Source: Plantago major
Taxonomy: Eukaryota > Streptophyta > Magnoliopsida > Lamiales > Plantaginaceae
NCBI GenBank assembly: GCA_026545765.1
Contig: CM048839.1
Span: 18,290,566-18,354,565, forward strand
DNA length: 64,000 nucleotides
Reading direction: 5' to 3'
Every line of letters starts with the position of its first letter. Position 1 is the stretch's first letter. Positions 48,780 to 61,501 of this stretch are shown piece after piece. A program made the position numbers and the translations under genes. The notes beneath the pieces are model-generated. The model did no database searches, was not told where the DNA came from, and was given only the letters and a program-made list of their open reading frames with translations.

Positions 48780-50669
48780 TTGAGCTTGTTTTCGAAACGT
48801 GTTTGTATTGAGTTGTGTTTTGATTGGGTTTGTTAGAGTTGCTTTAATTTTGTAGTGTGGCGATTATTTGGCGAATGTGAAGTTGAACTCGGCCTGTAGT
48901 GCAGACTGGAGACAAGAATTGCGGGTCATCTCGTCTTGGTCGGTTCATTTCTAGATCAATGAATAGCTGTTACTTTCACCTTCTGTTTTTCTTCGTCATC
49001 TTGCTTCTTTTCCTTTATGGGGTAGTGACGGATGAGTAAGTGCAGTCCTGGTAGTAAATTGTAGGCTCGTAGCCAAATATTCAGTATCAATCTATTTCGC
49101 AAATTTTTACCTATCTTAAAGATGGGATTATTGATGTTATCAACTACTTACGCCCTAGCTTACGCCAATCCGCCTGAATCTTCTCGTTTCTTGTTGGATG
49201 GGTAAAATAAGGTGACATTACCTTATTTATTATAAACCATGTGTAGGGTTGAAATTTTGTGATGACTTTAATTTGTGTGAATTTTGTAAAAAATTAAATA
49301 TATTAAATTTTATAATTTGTGTAAGCAATGATAAAGATGAAAATGGAAAGTTGTAATTGGGACTTTGAAACAATGCATTATGCATGTATATCAATGGTGT
49401 AATTAATAGAAACCTGTAGTGTTTCTGATTATAAATTAACTGAAATCTTTTTCGGTCCGTTTTGATCTACTCCAACACTTACACTTGTTTTGGGGGAATT
49501 GATTTCATATTTTCATTCATGACAATAAGTTGACGGGATGTGCTATGTGTAGTGAGGGAACCCACCCTTCTTTAAAAAAATAAAAGTATATATTTTCTAA
49601 AAATTTAGACATAGCCCTGTCCATATTTGTTAAATCATCAATATAATTAGGATATGATTTTCCTAGGTGCTTAATTGCAAGCGGTTAAAACCAACAAAAT
49701 CTTATTAAAACACCTATTTTAACTTAGTATTCTTAATTTTAATAACTTGTCAAATAGCATGATAAACATCTAATCTATGTGACGGGAGAATTATTATAGC
49801 GCAACACATCGATCTATGCACGGTGCAAAAGAACAAGAAGACAACGCCGCTTAGCTAAAATCATATAAGGACGCATGTATGTCCAACACTGATCGTCGGG
49901 GTTCTTTATATGGCAAACACAAACGAACAACCACCCACACCTCTATGATGCCTGGACTGCCACTTCATCCAGCCCAACTCTGACATCATGGCTCCTTATT
50001 TGTGGTATCTTACGTGTCATATTGACGCCTCCAGCACCACAATACATTCTCTTAAGGAAGCTAAGAGCTCTCACTATCTTTGTGTCTCGATCGATTATTC
50101 TTCCTAGTCGAATATATGTTATTATCCTCCCGTCCATTTCTCTTGCCAGGCAGTTAGCATATGGTGGGGGAAGAAAAAAAAAAAAGGATTGAGGTTGGAT
50201 GAGGTAAATTTCGTAGGGAGTATTTCAAAGTAGTCGGATCACCTTGTAGAATGCGGTCCCATTTAGTTTTTTGGATTGTCCCTCCAGTTGAGGTCGAACC
50301 TGATGGGGTGGAATTCGTGAGGTCGGACACTATCTTCGAAGGGGATTCCCTTCAGTCTTTATCATGTCAAACAGGGAAGTTCAAGGTTAGACCGCCCAGA
50401 TTTTCCTGCGGTAACCTTCCCTTGATTTGGTATTCCAAGAGGTTAGGATTTAGGATCTCTGACTCGATTGATTGAGCGTCGAACTTATATGTACACATGT
50501 GAATAACCAACCCAAGTAATTATTGAGACATGGGGTACCTAATTAATCTAGTTAAGAAGAACTTAAATGACACTTTATATAAAGATTATCATTACCGACG
50601 TGATTAAAGTTTCATTGAAGATATACATCGTAAACCGTATGAATGTAGTAAAATAAGTCAGTAAAACTA
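48780..50669. other. Intergenic, no gene recognised
   Basis: Upstream DNA of the DAO gene, then AT-rich sequence. 49676-49770 is related to 24495-24600. Short frames at 49943-50137 (-) and 50251-50475 (+) match no family I know. Confidence 0.5.
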
Positions 50670-51544
50670 CAGTAAAATAATAATGTTAGGACCAGAATAT
50701 TTTATTAATTTAGCAATATATTATTATATCGATAAATTAATAATTTATTAATTTAAAGAAGTTTCACGTATGACCTTTAAATTTTCAAGTCCAATATACT
50801 AGTTACAATGTATATTAATTAGTTAGAGATTGAAAATAAATTAGAAAAACAAATTCCAATTAACATTCTCGTATTGTAATAAGAGACTATAGCAAATTGA
50901 TTTCGACACTGCAAAATTCGTTCAGCGACTCAAGTGATTTAAACGATGTAAATGCTGGAGAAGACATTTGTGAGCTTGAGAACTTGATTACGGGTATGTG
51001 TTATCGGCACAAAGTGGATGTGAATCACTTGCTAGATTATCATGGTGAAAATGAATGTTAGAATTTCAAAGCATTGAAGAAATTATGGCGGATACCATTT
51101 AAAATCCGGTCGATGATGAAGTTGAGAATGATTCAATAGCATTGGAATCAGTCACTCAAAAAGAAGCATTACAAGCGGCAACAACTTTTCACAACTTTTT
51201 GTTGCAATACGAGAAGACAACACCCCAGCTCTTTAGTGCAATTGGAAGATTTATAGATAAATTCAATATAAATTTGAAGTTCAACAAAAAACATGTGACT
51301 ATAGATTCACTTTTTACTAAACGATCTTAGAATTTTGAAGTGTATCACATACATACATACATATGGAATTTTTTAGTAATTATTAATTTATAGTTTTGTT
51401 GGGACAATATATATACACTGGAATTTCAAAAAAATTATCATCTTATTATTTTATTAATTGGGGTCCAAATTTGTATTGGTCTCAAGTTGGGACTGGACAA
51501 ATTATTAATTTTATCGAGTATTAATTTATAGAGGTTCTACTGTA
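50668..51544. mobile_element. Decayed pogo-like (Lemi/Emigrant-type) element
   Basis: The right end, read inward, is CAGTAGAACCTCTATAAA and the left end starts CAGTAAAATAATAATG. Both are flanked by TA (50668-50669 and 51543-51544). Inside the left end follow GTTAGGACCA and ATAAATTAATAATTTATTAA, the usual subterminal sequence of plant pogo-like elements. The right end has the matching CCAGTCCCAA words. The left terminus seems to have lost the CCTCTATAAAT portion. Length about 873 bp. Confidence 0.75.
50910..51330 (+). pseudogene. C-terminal remnant of a pogo/Tigger-type transposase
   Basis: Frames around 50910-51330 read E-D-I-C-E-L-E-N-L-I-T-G, then E-F-Q-S-I-E-E-I-M-A-D-T-I, a stop, and N-P-V-D-D-E-V-E-N-D-S. 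From 51142 they read E-S-V-T-Q-K-E-A-L-Q-A-A-T-T-F-H-N-F-L-L-Q-Y-E to TAG at 51330. This matches the tail of plant Tigger/jerky-like DDE transposases (V-T-x-x-E-A...F-L-L-Q and a closing I-x-x-F-F-x-K-x). Stops and the missing catalytic core make it inactive. Confidence 0.65.
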
Positions 51545-51985
51545 ATTGATATTTTTTGCATAAAAAATTTCAACTATGTACCGACTTTCATTCCTCCCTA
51601 TTAAAAACTCGTAATTTATGATTTTTGACCTTGGTAAGAATATCTTTCTTGATTCCGGAGCGGTTCCCATGGCTTGATTCAGCCCAGTCGGAATCTCTAC
51701 ATAAGCGGAGCCACTTGGGCCGGCTGGCTTGCAACAGTTGTATTGACGTGGATCCAGCATTCAAATCAACTGAAGTAAATTAGAACTTTCTTGTTTTCAT
51801 CATGATGATGACGTGGAAGCCTTTGGTCTTTGATTACCCTTCGATTAGCGCAATTGCTGACTCTGCATCTACTATTCATGTACAATTTAAGAATCTTAAC
51901 ACCGCTTTACTTTAATTTAGCATTTCCCATTTTCACAGTAAGCATCCAGTTGTCATAGCTAAAAACCAAGCAACCAGTCCTTGCC

Positions 51986-51993
51986 TATAAATA
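51986..51993 (+). promoter_or_regulatory. TATA box of the ProDH gene
   Basis: TATAAATA about 98 bp upstream of the ATG at 52091, followed by a typical AC-rich leader. Confidence 0.6.
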
Positions 51994-52090
51994 GAAACTC
52001 TACAAGCAATCCCATTAAACTTGCTCAAAGAGAAAAACACTAACAAACTATAGTTACCAAAAAATTCTCAATAGCACCACCACACCTTTC

Positions 52091-54412
52091 ATGGCCCTCC
52101 GCAACATCCGCCCAAAGCATCTCCGCCTCCTCAACTCCGCTGCCGCTGCCGCCACAACCCCGCACCTAATCAACCCCACATCCATCCCCACCACCACCAC
52201 CAGTTCGGTCGTCAATTTTAACGACCCGAAGGAGCTGTTCTCGTCCATTTCGACTACTAAGCTGATACGATCATCCGCCATACTAGAAATGTGTGCGGTG
52301 GGGCCGATTGTTGATTTCGGCATGTGGGTGATGAAATCAGGGGTTATGGAGGCTCCCCTGTTGAGGAAGGGGATGTTGAAGGCGATTGAGTGGAGCTTTT
52401 ACGAGCATTTCGTGGCCGGTAAGGATGTCAGCGAGACCGCACGGACTGTGGACAGGCTTTGGGCTGCTGGGATTAGAACTATGCTTGATTTCGGTTCGGA
52501 ACATGCTAATGATACCGCGTCCTGTGATCGGAATTTGGTTGAGTTTGTTAAGACTCTTGAATCCACCAGATACCGTGCTGATTCTCCGGTAAGTACGCTT
52601 TTACTTTGTCATTTTGAAAATAAATCAACGGAAGCTTAAGTGGTTGAATTTACAACAATATGTTCTGTTTCAAGAAACAGAATTATACTCTGTTTCAAGA
52701 AACAAAATTTGAAATCAAGTTATTTGTGAAATCAATCAAGATCAATTAGAATGAATTGATAAATCAAGCTTTAATATGTGTATCTCAAAAGAACAATTTT
52801 ACTCAATACAGTCAGATTCAAATGATTGCATGAAGCTAAAACTGTTCACTTTACATCAACTTGCCCTGTTTCAAGAAACAGAGGGTAAGATAAAATTTCT
52901 TTGTACTTTCTGTTTGTTAAACAGTAACCGTCCATGAAGAAGTAATTGATGAATTATATGCAATTTAGCTCAATTTGATTACACCACAAGATAAGATCAA
53001 AAGGAAGTCTTAGCTGTCGAATTTAGCTGAATTTCTATGTTTCTTCTTTTCTCAAGAAACATGGTGTGAAATGAATATATTTGTGGTTTCAATTTGTTAA
53101 GAAATCAAGAGAAATGGAAAGTAGTTGAATAATCATGGTAAAAGAAATTTAGCTGAGTATCAGAAGACCAAAAGAAACTTAACACATTCATATTATTTAA
53201 CTCAATTTGCTCTGTTTCAAGAAAGTGTGAAAGGTCATTTGTCTTCTTTTTGTTAAGAAATCAAGATCGAAGAAATTCAATTGATTAATGATGCTATGTT
53301 TTTGTCTATATAGGTAAGTTTTGTTGTTGTGAAAATTACAGCGATTTGTCCACCCACTTTGCTCAAAAGAGTAAGTGATCTATTGCGATGGGAGTACAAG
53401 GATAACTCCTTGAATCTTCCATGGAAGCTCAAGAGTTTCCAAATCTTTTCCGAATCCAGTCCTCTGTATCACACCCCGAATAAACCGGAGCCCCTGACCC
53501 CAGAAGAAGAGTGTGATCTCGACATGGCGTACCAAAGATTTGATAAAATATGTGATAAGTCTCTAGAGGTGAACGTACCTTTACTAATTGATGCAGAGGA
53601 TACGTCGATCCAGCCTGCAATCGACTATTTCACGTACTCTGCCGCGATTAAGTACCATAGAGACGACGTTCCCCTGCTGTTTAACACATCCCAGGCTTAT
53701 CTGAAGGATACAATGGAGAGACTGACGGTAGCAAAGAAAGACGCAGACAGAATGGGAGTGCCGATAGGGTTCAAATTGGTTAGAGGCGCCTACATGTCGA
53801 CTGAGAATCAGTTGGCTTCTTCTTTAGGGGTTAAGTCGCCTATACACGATAGTATTCAGGATACACACGATTGTTACAACAAGTGTGCCGAGTTTATGCT
53901 CCAAGAGATTGCTAATGGCTCCGGTTCTGTCGTTCTAGCAACTCACAATCTTGAATCAGGTAAAATTAATATGTTCCTAGATAATTTCTCATTATCTAAG
54001 ATCACCTTGCAATTTCGCAAGAATGTTTATTTGACACATGCTCGATGATTGTAGGAAAACTGGCAGCTACTAAAGCAAGTGATCTGGGAATCGCAAAGGA
54101 TACACCATATCTCCAGTTTGCACAACTCTATGGCATGGCGGAAGCCTTGACATACAGCTTGAGAAATGCCGGGTTTAGGGTTAGTAAATACGCACCATTT
54201 GGACCTGTCGACGAGATTATGCCTTATCTCCTAAGGAGGGCAGAAGAGAACCGAGGTCTCTTATCTGCTTCAGGAACAGATAGAGTGCTTATGAGGTAAA
54301 TTCACTGCTAAAACTCCCTAACATATCGAAAACATAACGCGGATTCCATACTTAACTCAATTTTCCTATGTGCAGGAAGGAAATATTTAGAAGAATGACA
54401 TCTACATCTTGA
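52091..54412 (+). CDS. ProDH: Proline dehydrogenase, mitochondrial
   Basis: Four exons, 52091-52588, 53314-53959, 54055-54295 and 54376-54412, give about 473 residues. The Ala/Thr-rich, Arg-containing N-terminus is a mitochondrial targeting peptide. FAD-barrel motifs are visible in order: L-D-F-G-S-E, L-L-I-D-A-E-D-T, Y-S-A-A-I-K-Y-H, N-T-S-Q-A-Y-L-K-D-T, K-L-V-R-G-A-Y-M, A-T-H-N-L-E-S, Q-L-Y-G-M-A-E-A-L-T, and the substrate-site P-F-G-P-V-D-E-I-M-P-Y-L-L-R-R-A-E-E-N-R. The enzyme oxidises proline to pyrroline-5-carboxylate and passes electrons to the respiratory chain. It is usually induced by proline and repressed by drought. I did not find the ACTCAT motif in the 500 bp upstream. The C-terminus ends R-R-M-T-S-T-S. 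The gene looks intact. Confidence 0.95.
52660..53285 (+). repeat. Degenerate repeats of about 170-180 bp in ProDH intron 1
   Basis: The palindrome TGTTTCAAGAAACA occurs exactly at 52666-52679, 52691-52704 and 52867-52880. Weaker versions lie near 53050 (CTCAAGAAACAT) and 53213 (TGTTTCAAGAAAG). The same neighbouring words (TTGTTAAGAAATCAAGA, TTTAGCTGAA, CTCAATTTG) recur, indicating an old tandem expansion. The core TTCNNGAA equals a heat-shock element half-dimer. Confidence 0.75.
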
Positions 54413-56537
54413 TGGGATCAAGCTTTATGGTATAGTCACTAGTGTACATATTAGTATTGAAGTTGGCAGTAAAATGTTTGCCAAGCTTATTTCTTGTTCT
54501 CTTTTGTACATGTACTGTATAAAAGAACTTGTTTTTTTTTTTCCTTTCCTTTTTCACTCTTATGTCCTCTTGTACAATTTGTTTTTACAAGCTATCGGAT
54601 GTAGATAATCATAAATGATTGTGTCGTGCAATATGACTATATAGATATGAAAAGCTTACTTAACAAATCTGTAAGCAAAAATTAAAAGAAAAATCACAGC
54701 ATGATCGCCTCAGATTCAGAGCTCTATAACTCCAAGATAATAAAATCACCAATTTGAGAACCCCAATTATTCGATCATCTCAATCTTTATCGTCAGAAGA
54801 TAATGCTATTTTAAAAGTCTCACTAACATTTTTGTCTAAGCCTAAACTCATCATTCCTAAAGAAACATTGAGGTATGGAGTGTATTTTCCAATAAAAAAA
54901 ACTAATTCATGTGTCCAAAAACATGCCACATGAAGTCATGAACAAACTTTGCTTATGATGACTCATAATTCCTCAACTTGCTTGGTACCCCAGAATAAAA
55001 GTACAGCAGATTCATTGACACCATTGTTACCCTAGAAATCTATGAATGCGTGCTTGAAATTCGTGTGTACATATGTATACGCAAGTTACAGTTTGACGTA
55101 GAATTAGGTAGACGAGTTACAGTATGTGATTATTACTAATATAATTGTGATTTTTGGATTTTGGTATTGAGTTAAACAATTATACATTTTATTATAGAGA
55201 TCGTTATATATGACAGTGTAATTGAATTGATATGTGTAGCAATTGTTTATTAATGTGATCGATTATAATTGGTTGGATAGTACGTTTGTAGAAATAAAAA
55301 GAAATATAGAGAAAGAACGTGCAGGTTAGAGATAGGAAGATAATTGGTTAATGAAGTTGGAAACTTGGAATTAGGTATAACAGATTATAGTAGAATCGAG
55401 CCTTAGCGCCAAGTCAAAGTTGACGCTCCTTAACTCAGTTTGGCCGAGACCTAACTCTAGTTAAATATTCGGCCCGTGTGTTAAAATTTGTGTAGACGTA
55501 TGTTGTAGAATCTCCACTCTCCACTAGTGCTAGTCGTCTGTCAAATGTCAATGTACCGTGATGACAAGTGAAATGCATCTAAGTTTATAATCAGTTTAAA
55601 CGTAAGAAAGATGCTCAACGGTACAAGGACATGAAATATTCCAACCCAGAAACTTGGATCCGAAGAATCTTAATAAGACAAGTGATCCGTCATAATCATG
55701 CAAGAGTGGAAAACTAGTCAGCTAATCACAAATTAAGGATTAATCATGTGAATATGAATCCATTTAGGAAAAGTCACCAATCAATTCTAGTTTATTTACC
55801 GTGTAATCACATGTTTCTCACCTTCCGTTATCTTAAGGCAACAATGACAGTCACCAAGAATGGAAATTCCTTAACTGTCCCTGTGACGACTATAGTTTAA
55901 CGCCACATGCAAAGCAAGGAGATTATTATTATTATTATATTATTCCAACACCGTTGAGAGTTTCATAGACCTTGTGGATGTGGTGGAGAGTTTCATATAC
56001 CTTGTGGTTGTGGTTCCGCCACATGATCAGAAATTGTGCGATATTCTCTAGATGGATGTATGATGATGAAAAGGTCGATTTAAACAGGAAATTCCATAGG
56101 AGCATGTATTTTCTGAGAGTTTTCCATTCTCATGTTGAACAGATCAAGATGTGATACATGATTGCTGAACAGTGCTACAATGGAGTAAGTTTTAACAAGA
56201 ACCTAAACACGCAGGTTTCATTTGACATTGCAGTTGATTCGAGAACCCAGACAGAAAAAAATAGAAACACAAAATACTATCTGATCAATTACCAATCTAA
56301 TTATATTCCAAGTTCAAGATCCTCCTGAAATGGAATAATTGGACTTGAACCAGCCAAGTTTCCATCAAGATAAACATGAAAAATTGGAAATGGCAGCTTG
56401 AAAATGAAGAGAGCCTTGCGAAATTGAGTATGGAAGCTAGTGCCTTAGAGATGAAGGACGAACCTGCAGCCAAGTCTCTAGCTACGAAAGATAATGACTA
56501 ATGAAACACAATTAACGAGTGAAGTTCTTTTTTGTTC
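54413..56537. other. Intergenic, no gene recognised
   Basis: 3' flank of ProDH followed by AT-rich DNA with a short ATT run at 55925. A plus-strand frame at 55972-56154 resembles nothing known. Confidence 0.5.
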
Positions 56538-56539
56538 CC

Positions 56540-56997
56540 AGGGCTATTGCTAAAGGTTATCCTGGAGTAAAGTGTATGGTGCTTGACCTTCCACAAGTTG
56601 TCTCAGGCCTAGGTTAAGGGAACAAAAACGTGACTTTCGTTGCTGGCAACATGTTCAATTTCATTCCTCATGCTGATGCAGTGTTATTAAATTGGAGTGA
56701 TGAGAGTGTCTTAAATTGTTGAGAAACTGCAAAGAAGCAATTCCCAGCAAAGATAATGGAGGGAAGGTGATTCATCAACATGATTGTAGATGATCAGAAA
56801 CAATAAGAGCAAGATCAAGTTCTTGAAACTCAGCTCTGCTTTGATATGTTGATGATGGCCTACTTGAATGAAAAAGAGAGAAACGAGAAGAAATGGGCAA
56901 ACCTGTCCTTGGATGCAGGATTCACTGGCTATAGACTCGTGCATCAGGATTGAGGTCTCTGATTGAAGGTCTTTCAATGATGTAGCACGAGCAACTC
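56540..56997 (+). pseudogene. Relic of the last exon of a plant O-methyltransferase
   Basis: After a preserved acceptor (TTGTTCCCAG) the frame reads A-I-A-K-G-Y-P-G-V-K-C-M-V-L-D-L-P-Q-V-V. Next come V-T-F-V-A-G-N-M-F-N-F-I-P-H-A-D-A-V, L-N-W-S-D-E, and then E-T-Q-L-C-F-D-M-L-M-M and E-R-N-E-K-K-W-A-N-L-S-L-D-A-G-F. This is the SAM-binding and C-terminal part of caffeate/flavonoid-type O-methyltransferases. At least six in-frame stops occur (near 56615, 56719, 56767, 56803, 56951 and 56960), and the catalytic His region (usual L-H-D-W) is shortened to N-W-S-D. No first exon is visible upstream. The intact acceptor means it came from DNA duplication, not retroposition. Confidence 0.8.
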
Positions 56998-57610
56998 CAT
57001 GAAATAGCTTGTGACTATATAAACTTCATGAGGTTCTTCGTTACTTCTGCTGCTCAATATGCAGCGCACTGATTCAGTCTCATCAGAAATGGCACACTGA
57101 TTCAAACTCATCAGAACAACAATAAAGTAGCAATTCCAACTCTATCTAACAATGTGGCCCCTAATGCTAATTGTCTGTCATACATAAACTCCATGGAGAG
57201 TGGAGAGTGGAGTGCGTACATGGCTGAAGTCATAATCCAGCTTAAACACAAGCAAGATACCTAACGTCTTTGGTAGAAAGACCTGAAAGACTCCAATAGA
57301 ATAAACTTGGAACTTAAACAGGACATAATTCTAGTACAGCACGTATTTTATAATTTGCAATTCTCATATTCGATGAATAGAAATACAAATGGTGAATAGT
57401 ACCAGGTCAGTTTCTTGACAAGAATCTAGATGACAGTTGCAGCTAATTTGAAGAATTGAGACAGAAAAAAAATCTCTAATGACCATGTAATCTGAGTACC
57501 GAGTCGATAATAAAAAGTTGACTCTTTTTTTTCCTTTCTTTATTAGCACTCAATGATATATAACATGATTCGATAAATGTAAGAGTAAAATGTATCAAGG
57601 AACATACTCC

Positions 57611-60600
57611 TTAGCTAAGCGTTTGATAGCCTAGAGGACCTTCAGAGTCTCGTCTCATACCATTTCTACCCATAAGAGATGGCATCCACGGGAAGAGCTT
57701 TACAAGTTCCTTGCTCATTGTGCCAGGATTAGTTTGCCGCTCATTTATTCCAAATTTCGCTCTTTCTATAGCTTCCATAACATCTTCCCTCGACACACTT
57801 TCAGCTCCTGCATGTCAGCACCAGCAAAAGATGAGAAGTATACGCAAGGAAAATCTCAATCAAAGGATTATACAGATTGAATCCACATAAAACATTATTG
57901 TAGAAGTTATGCTATTTTGGTAGGAGAAATTCACCAAGCTGGAATACATATAGGAAATTGCTATTTGTGCACATGACATAGCACCTTTATTTGAAAACAG
58001 GCAAAATAATATTCCCTTGTGATTTGGAAACAGGAAAAACATCCTAATGTATTTTTTAATAAAGGTACAAAAGACCCCTTGGCCAGAGTTCCTTATTTGT
58101 AACTTACTCTACTGATGTTTAGAACATAGTCAGGTTGACTGCAGTTCGTTAAAAAGGTCGGGGAGTTTGTGCAAATATAGAAACTTTTTGAGAAGTCGGA
58201 GTGAAATAAAATTAACCTCTGCGAGCAGCAAGCAGGGCGGACTCATTGACTATGTTTGCAAGATCAGCCCCAACTAAGCCAGGCGTAACGGATGCAACAA
58301 GGTTACAAATAAGGTCCAAGTCTTCCTCTAGGGGGACTCCTCTTAGATGTATGGCCAATATCTTCTTCCTTCCTTCTTCATCTGGTTCTCCCACATATAC
58401 TTTTCTTGAGAACCGACCTGGTCGACACAGAGCTGGATCTAATGCTTCTGGTCTATTTGTCGCAGCAACAACAACCACATTTACATCTGACTCAAAGCCA
58501 TCCATTTCTGTCAGCAACTAGAAAGGTAAAACTACCATAAGAGCTGTTTCCAAGTAAAAAGATGTAATTTGTCCATAGGAAGAAATATTCCAACTTCTGG
58601 AACAATGTCACAGATATTCATTACCGAAGCTAGCATGTTTTGCAGGATACCGTACCATTAAAGTCAGTATTTTATTTGAATATTGGAAAATTGACAAACT
58701 TTTTACATTTTATATCACAGATTTCGACTATGGATATTCACAAATTGCTAAAATCTGAATACTGATGAAGCTCAATTGCATCAGAGCACATATAATAGCT
58801 ACAGTAAATCTCTACTGGTAGCACATAATAGCACTTATATTGATTCCCAAAACATTTACCACCCCATATATTCTGTGCATGTGAGAATAACCTATAATAC
58901 TATCTGCAACAGGCAAAATAAAACAGCCGATCAGAATTTACTTCTCGGTTCATTATTTTCTACCCTCAGCCTTGATTTGTGCGTTAATTTACTTTCTGGT
59001 ACGTAACTTGTCTTGCATAACACTGTCAAATATTTGTACAACGAGTCTTTCAGTGATAAACAGAAAGGGAAAGATTTCTGCTATTTAAAATATCTAAGAA
59101 AATGAAAAATTCACAGGACAAGTGAGGTTGAGATACCTGGTTCAATGTTTGATCTCTTTCATCATTGAAACTTCTTCCACGCTTTCCACCGACTGCATCT
59201 AACTCGTCAATAAAGATAATTGACGGGGAATTCTTTCTTGCAACGCTGAATAGATCTCTTATGCGAGCAGCACCTCTCCCAACAAATAACTCCACAAACT
59301 CACTAGCCGAAACAGAAAAGAATGGCACTCCTGCTTCTCCAGCAACTGCACGAGCTAATAATGTCTTTCCTGTTCCTGGAGGACCCACGAGCAGCACGCC
59401 TCTTGGCAATTTGGCCCCTAGCTTATTGTAGTTAATAGATCCTTGAAGGCAACACACTATCTGTAATAAGAAAATTGTACGACTTTCATGACCAAATTAA
59501 GCTATTTATAACTATGTGTTATACCTATGCCAGGTACAACAAAACTAAAAGCAGTAGTTTACATGTTCCTCATATTTATAGTACAAAATGTGAGCCCTCA
59601 ATAAACAATATAGTTATGTTTAAAGTCAAACTTAAGCCATGATTCAAATGATGCGATGCCATCTAATCTAAGACTCCACCCTGTCTTCAAAATGTGAACT
59701 GATACAAGATCTAGTTCAGCCTAAAGCTTAATTAGCTCACAATTGGTAAGCATGATCTGTGTATTGAAAATCAAACAACCTCTCAAGCAAAGGAATGTAA
59801 AACAAAAGTCATGAACTTGCAACTTCAGTGCGTCTCATGTAATATAAACAGCAGTGAAACAAAAAGGGCAATTGGAATAAGATCATCAGGCATAGCCAAC
59901 TATAAAAGCATTGAGAAACTAAATAGAATGTTACTACTTCAGAACTTGTGGAGGCAGCCAGATTTATGACTTGAAGGGTTAGAGAAAATAGACAAAGCTA
60001 ATTGCACCCAGGAGTGAATGGCTTAAGAAGGACAACAAAACGGGGGATTAACATCAATTCTTGCCCATAAAGATTTAGTCGGTTCGTGAAGCCATCCATA
60101 TTTAAAGAACAAAGGTGTATTCATTTGTAAGGAACTAGACACTACAGATAGTATGTATGCATGGGGCTTACGTAAGTAGCTTAAAAATTATCAAAGCATC
60201 CAATGAGATATTATTCTGGCTTGTAATTATTATTCTGAGCATAAGCCATACACACTATCTACAAATGCCAAAAGAATGGCTTCCAACGACCACAAGCTAC
60301 TTTAATAAGCTCGTGCAAACACTCCCAAAAGTATTTTTATCAACCTATAAAACAAAGTCGTAGGAAATGATTGCATTTCTTGATATTTAGCTTTGAAAGC
60401 ACTTCGACATTGGCTAAACTGGAAGGATGAAACTAAAATGCTGTTCCAATATTATTATACTAAAAGATAACTCACCTCCATCAGCTCTACCTTTGCACCA
60501 TCCACACCTTCCACATCCTCAAAGCACACTAATTGGTTGCTAGGCTTTCTTTTTTTTGCTGGACTGTTGGCGGCAGAGAGTTGACGATAAAGAATCCACA

Positions 60601-61501
60601 TTAAAGGTGTTAAGGGAATCCACAAAGTGAGCACTGTAATCAACATATTCCTCATGGACATTAAAGCAGATTGAGGCGCTGAGCTATATGAAGTCCCCCT
60701 TTCCCTCATAAGACCAAGGAGATAGCTTTCGTCATGATCGATCTTTCTAGTAGAAAACTCCCAAGCTGGTGAAGATTTTCGAGCTTTTGTGAGTTTCCCA
60801 ACCTCATTTCTTGCCTCTGAATTACTTTGAGCCATGTCAACAGTTGCATCACTTTCCACTGCACTGTTGTAACTTAGAGATGAATCTTTCTTCTCTTCCC
60901 CGGTTTTAATATCTTTAGCACTCCCCGAATCCGTATTGTAATATATACGACGTGTACCCTCCTCAAACAAAACCTTCGACACACTCCCACTCTGAAGACT
61001 CATTATCAAATCCGAATAGGGAACAACTTTTGGAACTGGCATCGCTGTCATCTTAAGAAACAAAAAGCAAAGGCCTAATACAACTGATATAGAAGTAGAA
61101 AGCGTCACTCTTTTTGCATTCTTACGCAGAAATGTCGTGATGCCATTTAATATCGACTTAATTGACACCCTTCTCAACCTGTTAGACAATAATCGAATTC
61201 TAGGGCGCAATCTCAACCAAGACTTCCTCTTTGGCTCATTCCTTCCTCTTTTAACCAACTGAAAGTCAGCATTTTCCTTCACATTGACCTGTAATCTTGC
61301 CTTATTGCTACATAACAATCTACTACGAGGTTTATAACAACTACTATAACTCAAACAAAGAGGACTAAAGCAATCACTGGACAGTGAACCAGAAAGAGCT
61401 CTATTTCTCCCATAAATTTTGGACTTTGCAGCGCAAAGATTCAATTTTTCTTTAGCAGTCAAAATCCCATTATTCCAAGAAAGAGGGAGAGACGCCATCA
61501 T
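57611..61501 (-). CDS. FTSHI3: FtsH-like AAA protein lacking the protease domain, FTSHI3-type, chloroplast
   Basis: Four exons, 61501-60476, 59460-59137, 58517-58217 and 57807-57611, give about 615 residues. A Ser/Arg-rich transit peptide is followed by a first membrane segment (about 132-150) and a second (about 286-306). The AAA domain has Walker A G-P-P-G-T-G-K-T (368-375), Walker B I-I-F-I-D-E-L-D, the sensor-type A-A-T-N-R-P and R-P-G-R-F. The C-terminus, P-W-M-P-S-L then G-P-L-G-Y-Q-T-L-S, directly follows the AAA lid. The M41 domain with HExxH is absent. Length and tail match what I recall of Arabidopsis FTSHI3, a probable inactive member of the chloroplast FtsH family needed for plastid development. 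The introns are clean, so the missing domain is not a truncation artefact. Confidence 0.85.

Noticed and set aside
49943-50137. 64-residue minus-strand frame
   Set aside because: No family match from memory, no exon context, typical length for chance frames.
50251-50475. 74-residue plus-strand frame in a less AT-rich patch
   Set aside because: No motif recognised; could be an old repeat but not supportable.
55972-56154. Possible first exon of the O-methyltransferase relic
   Set aside because: Translation shows no methyltransferase motif.
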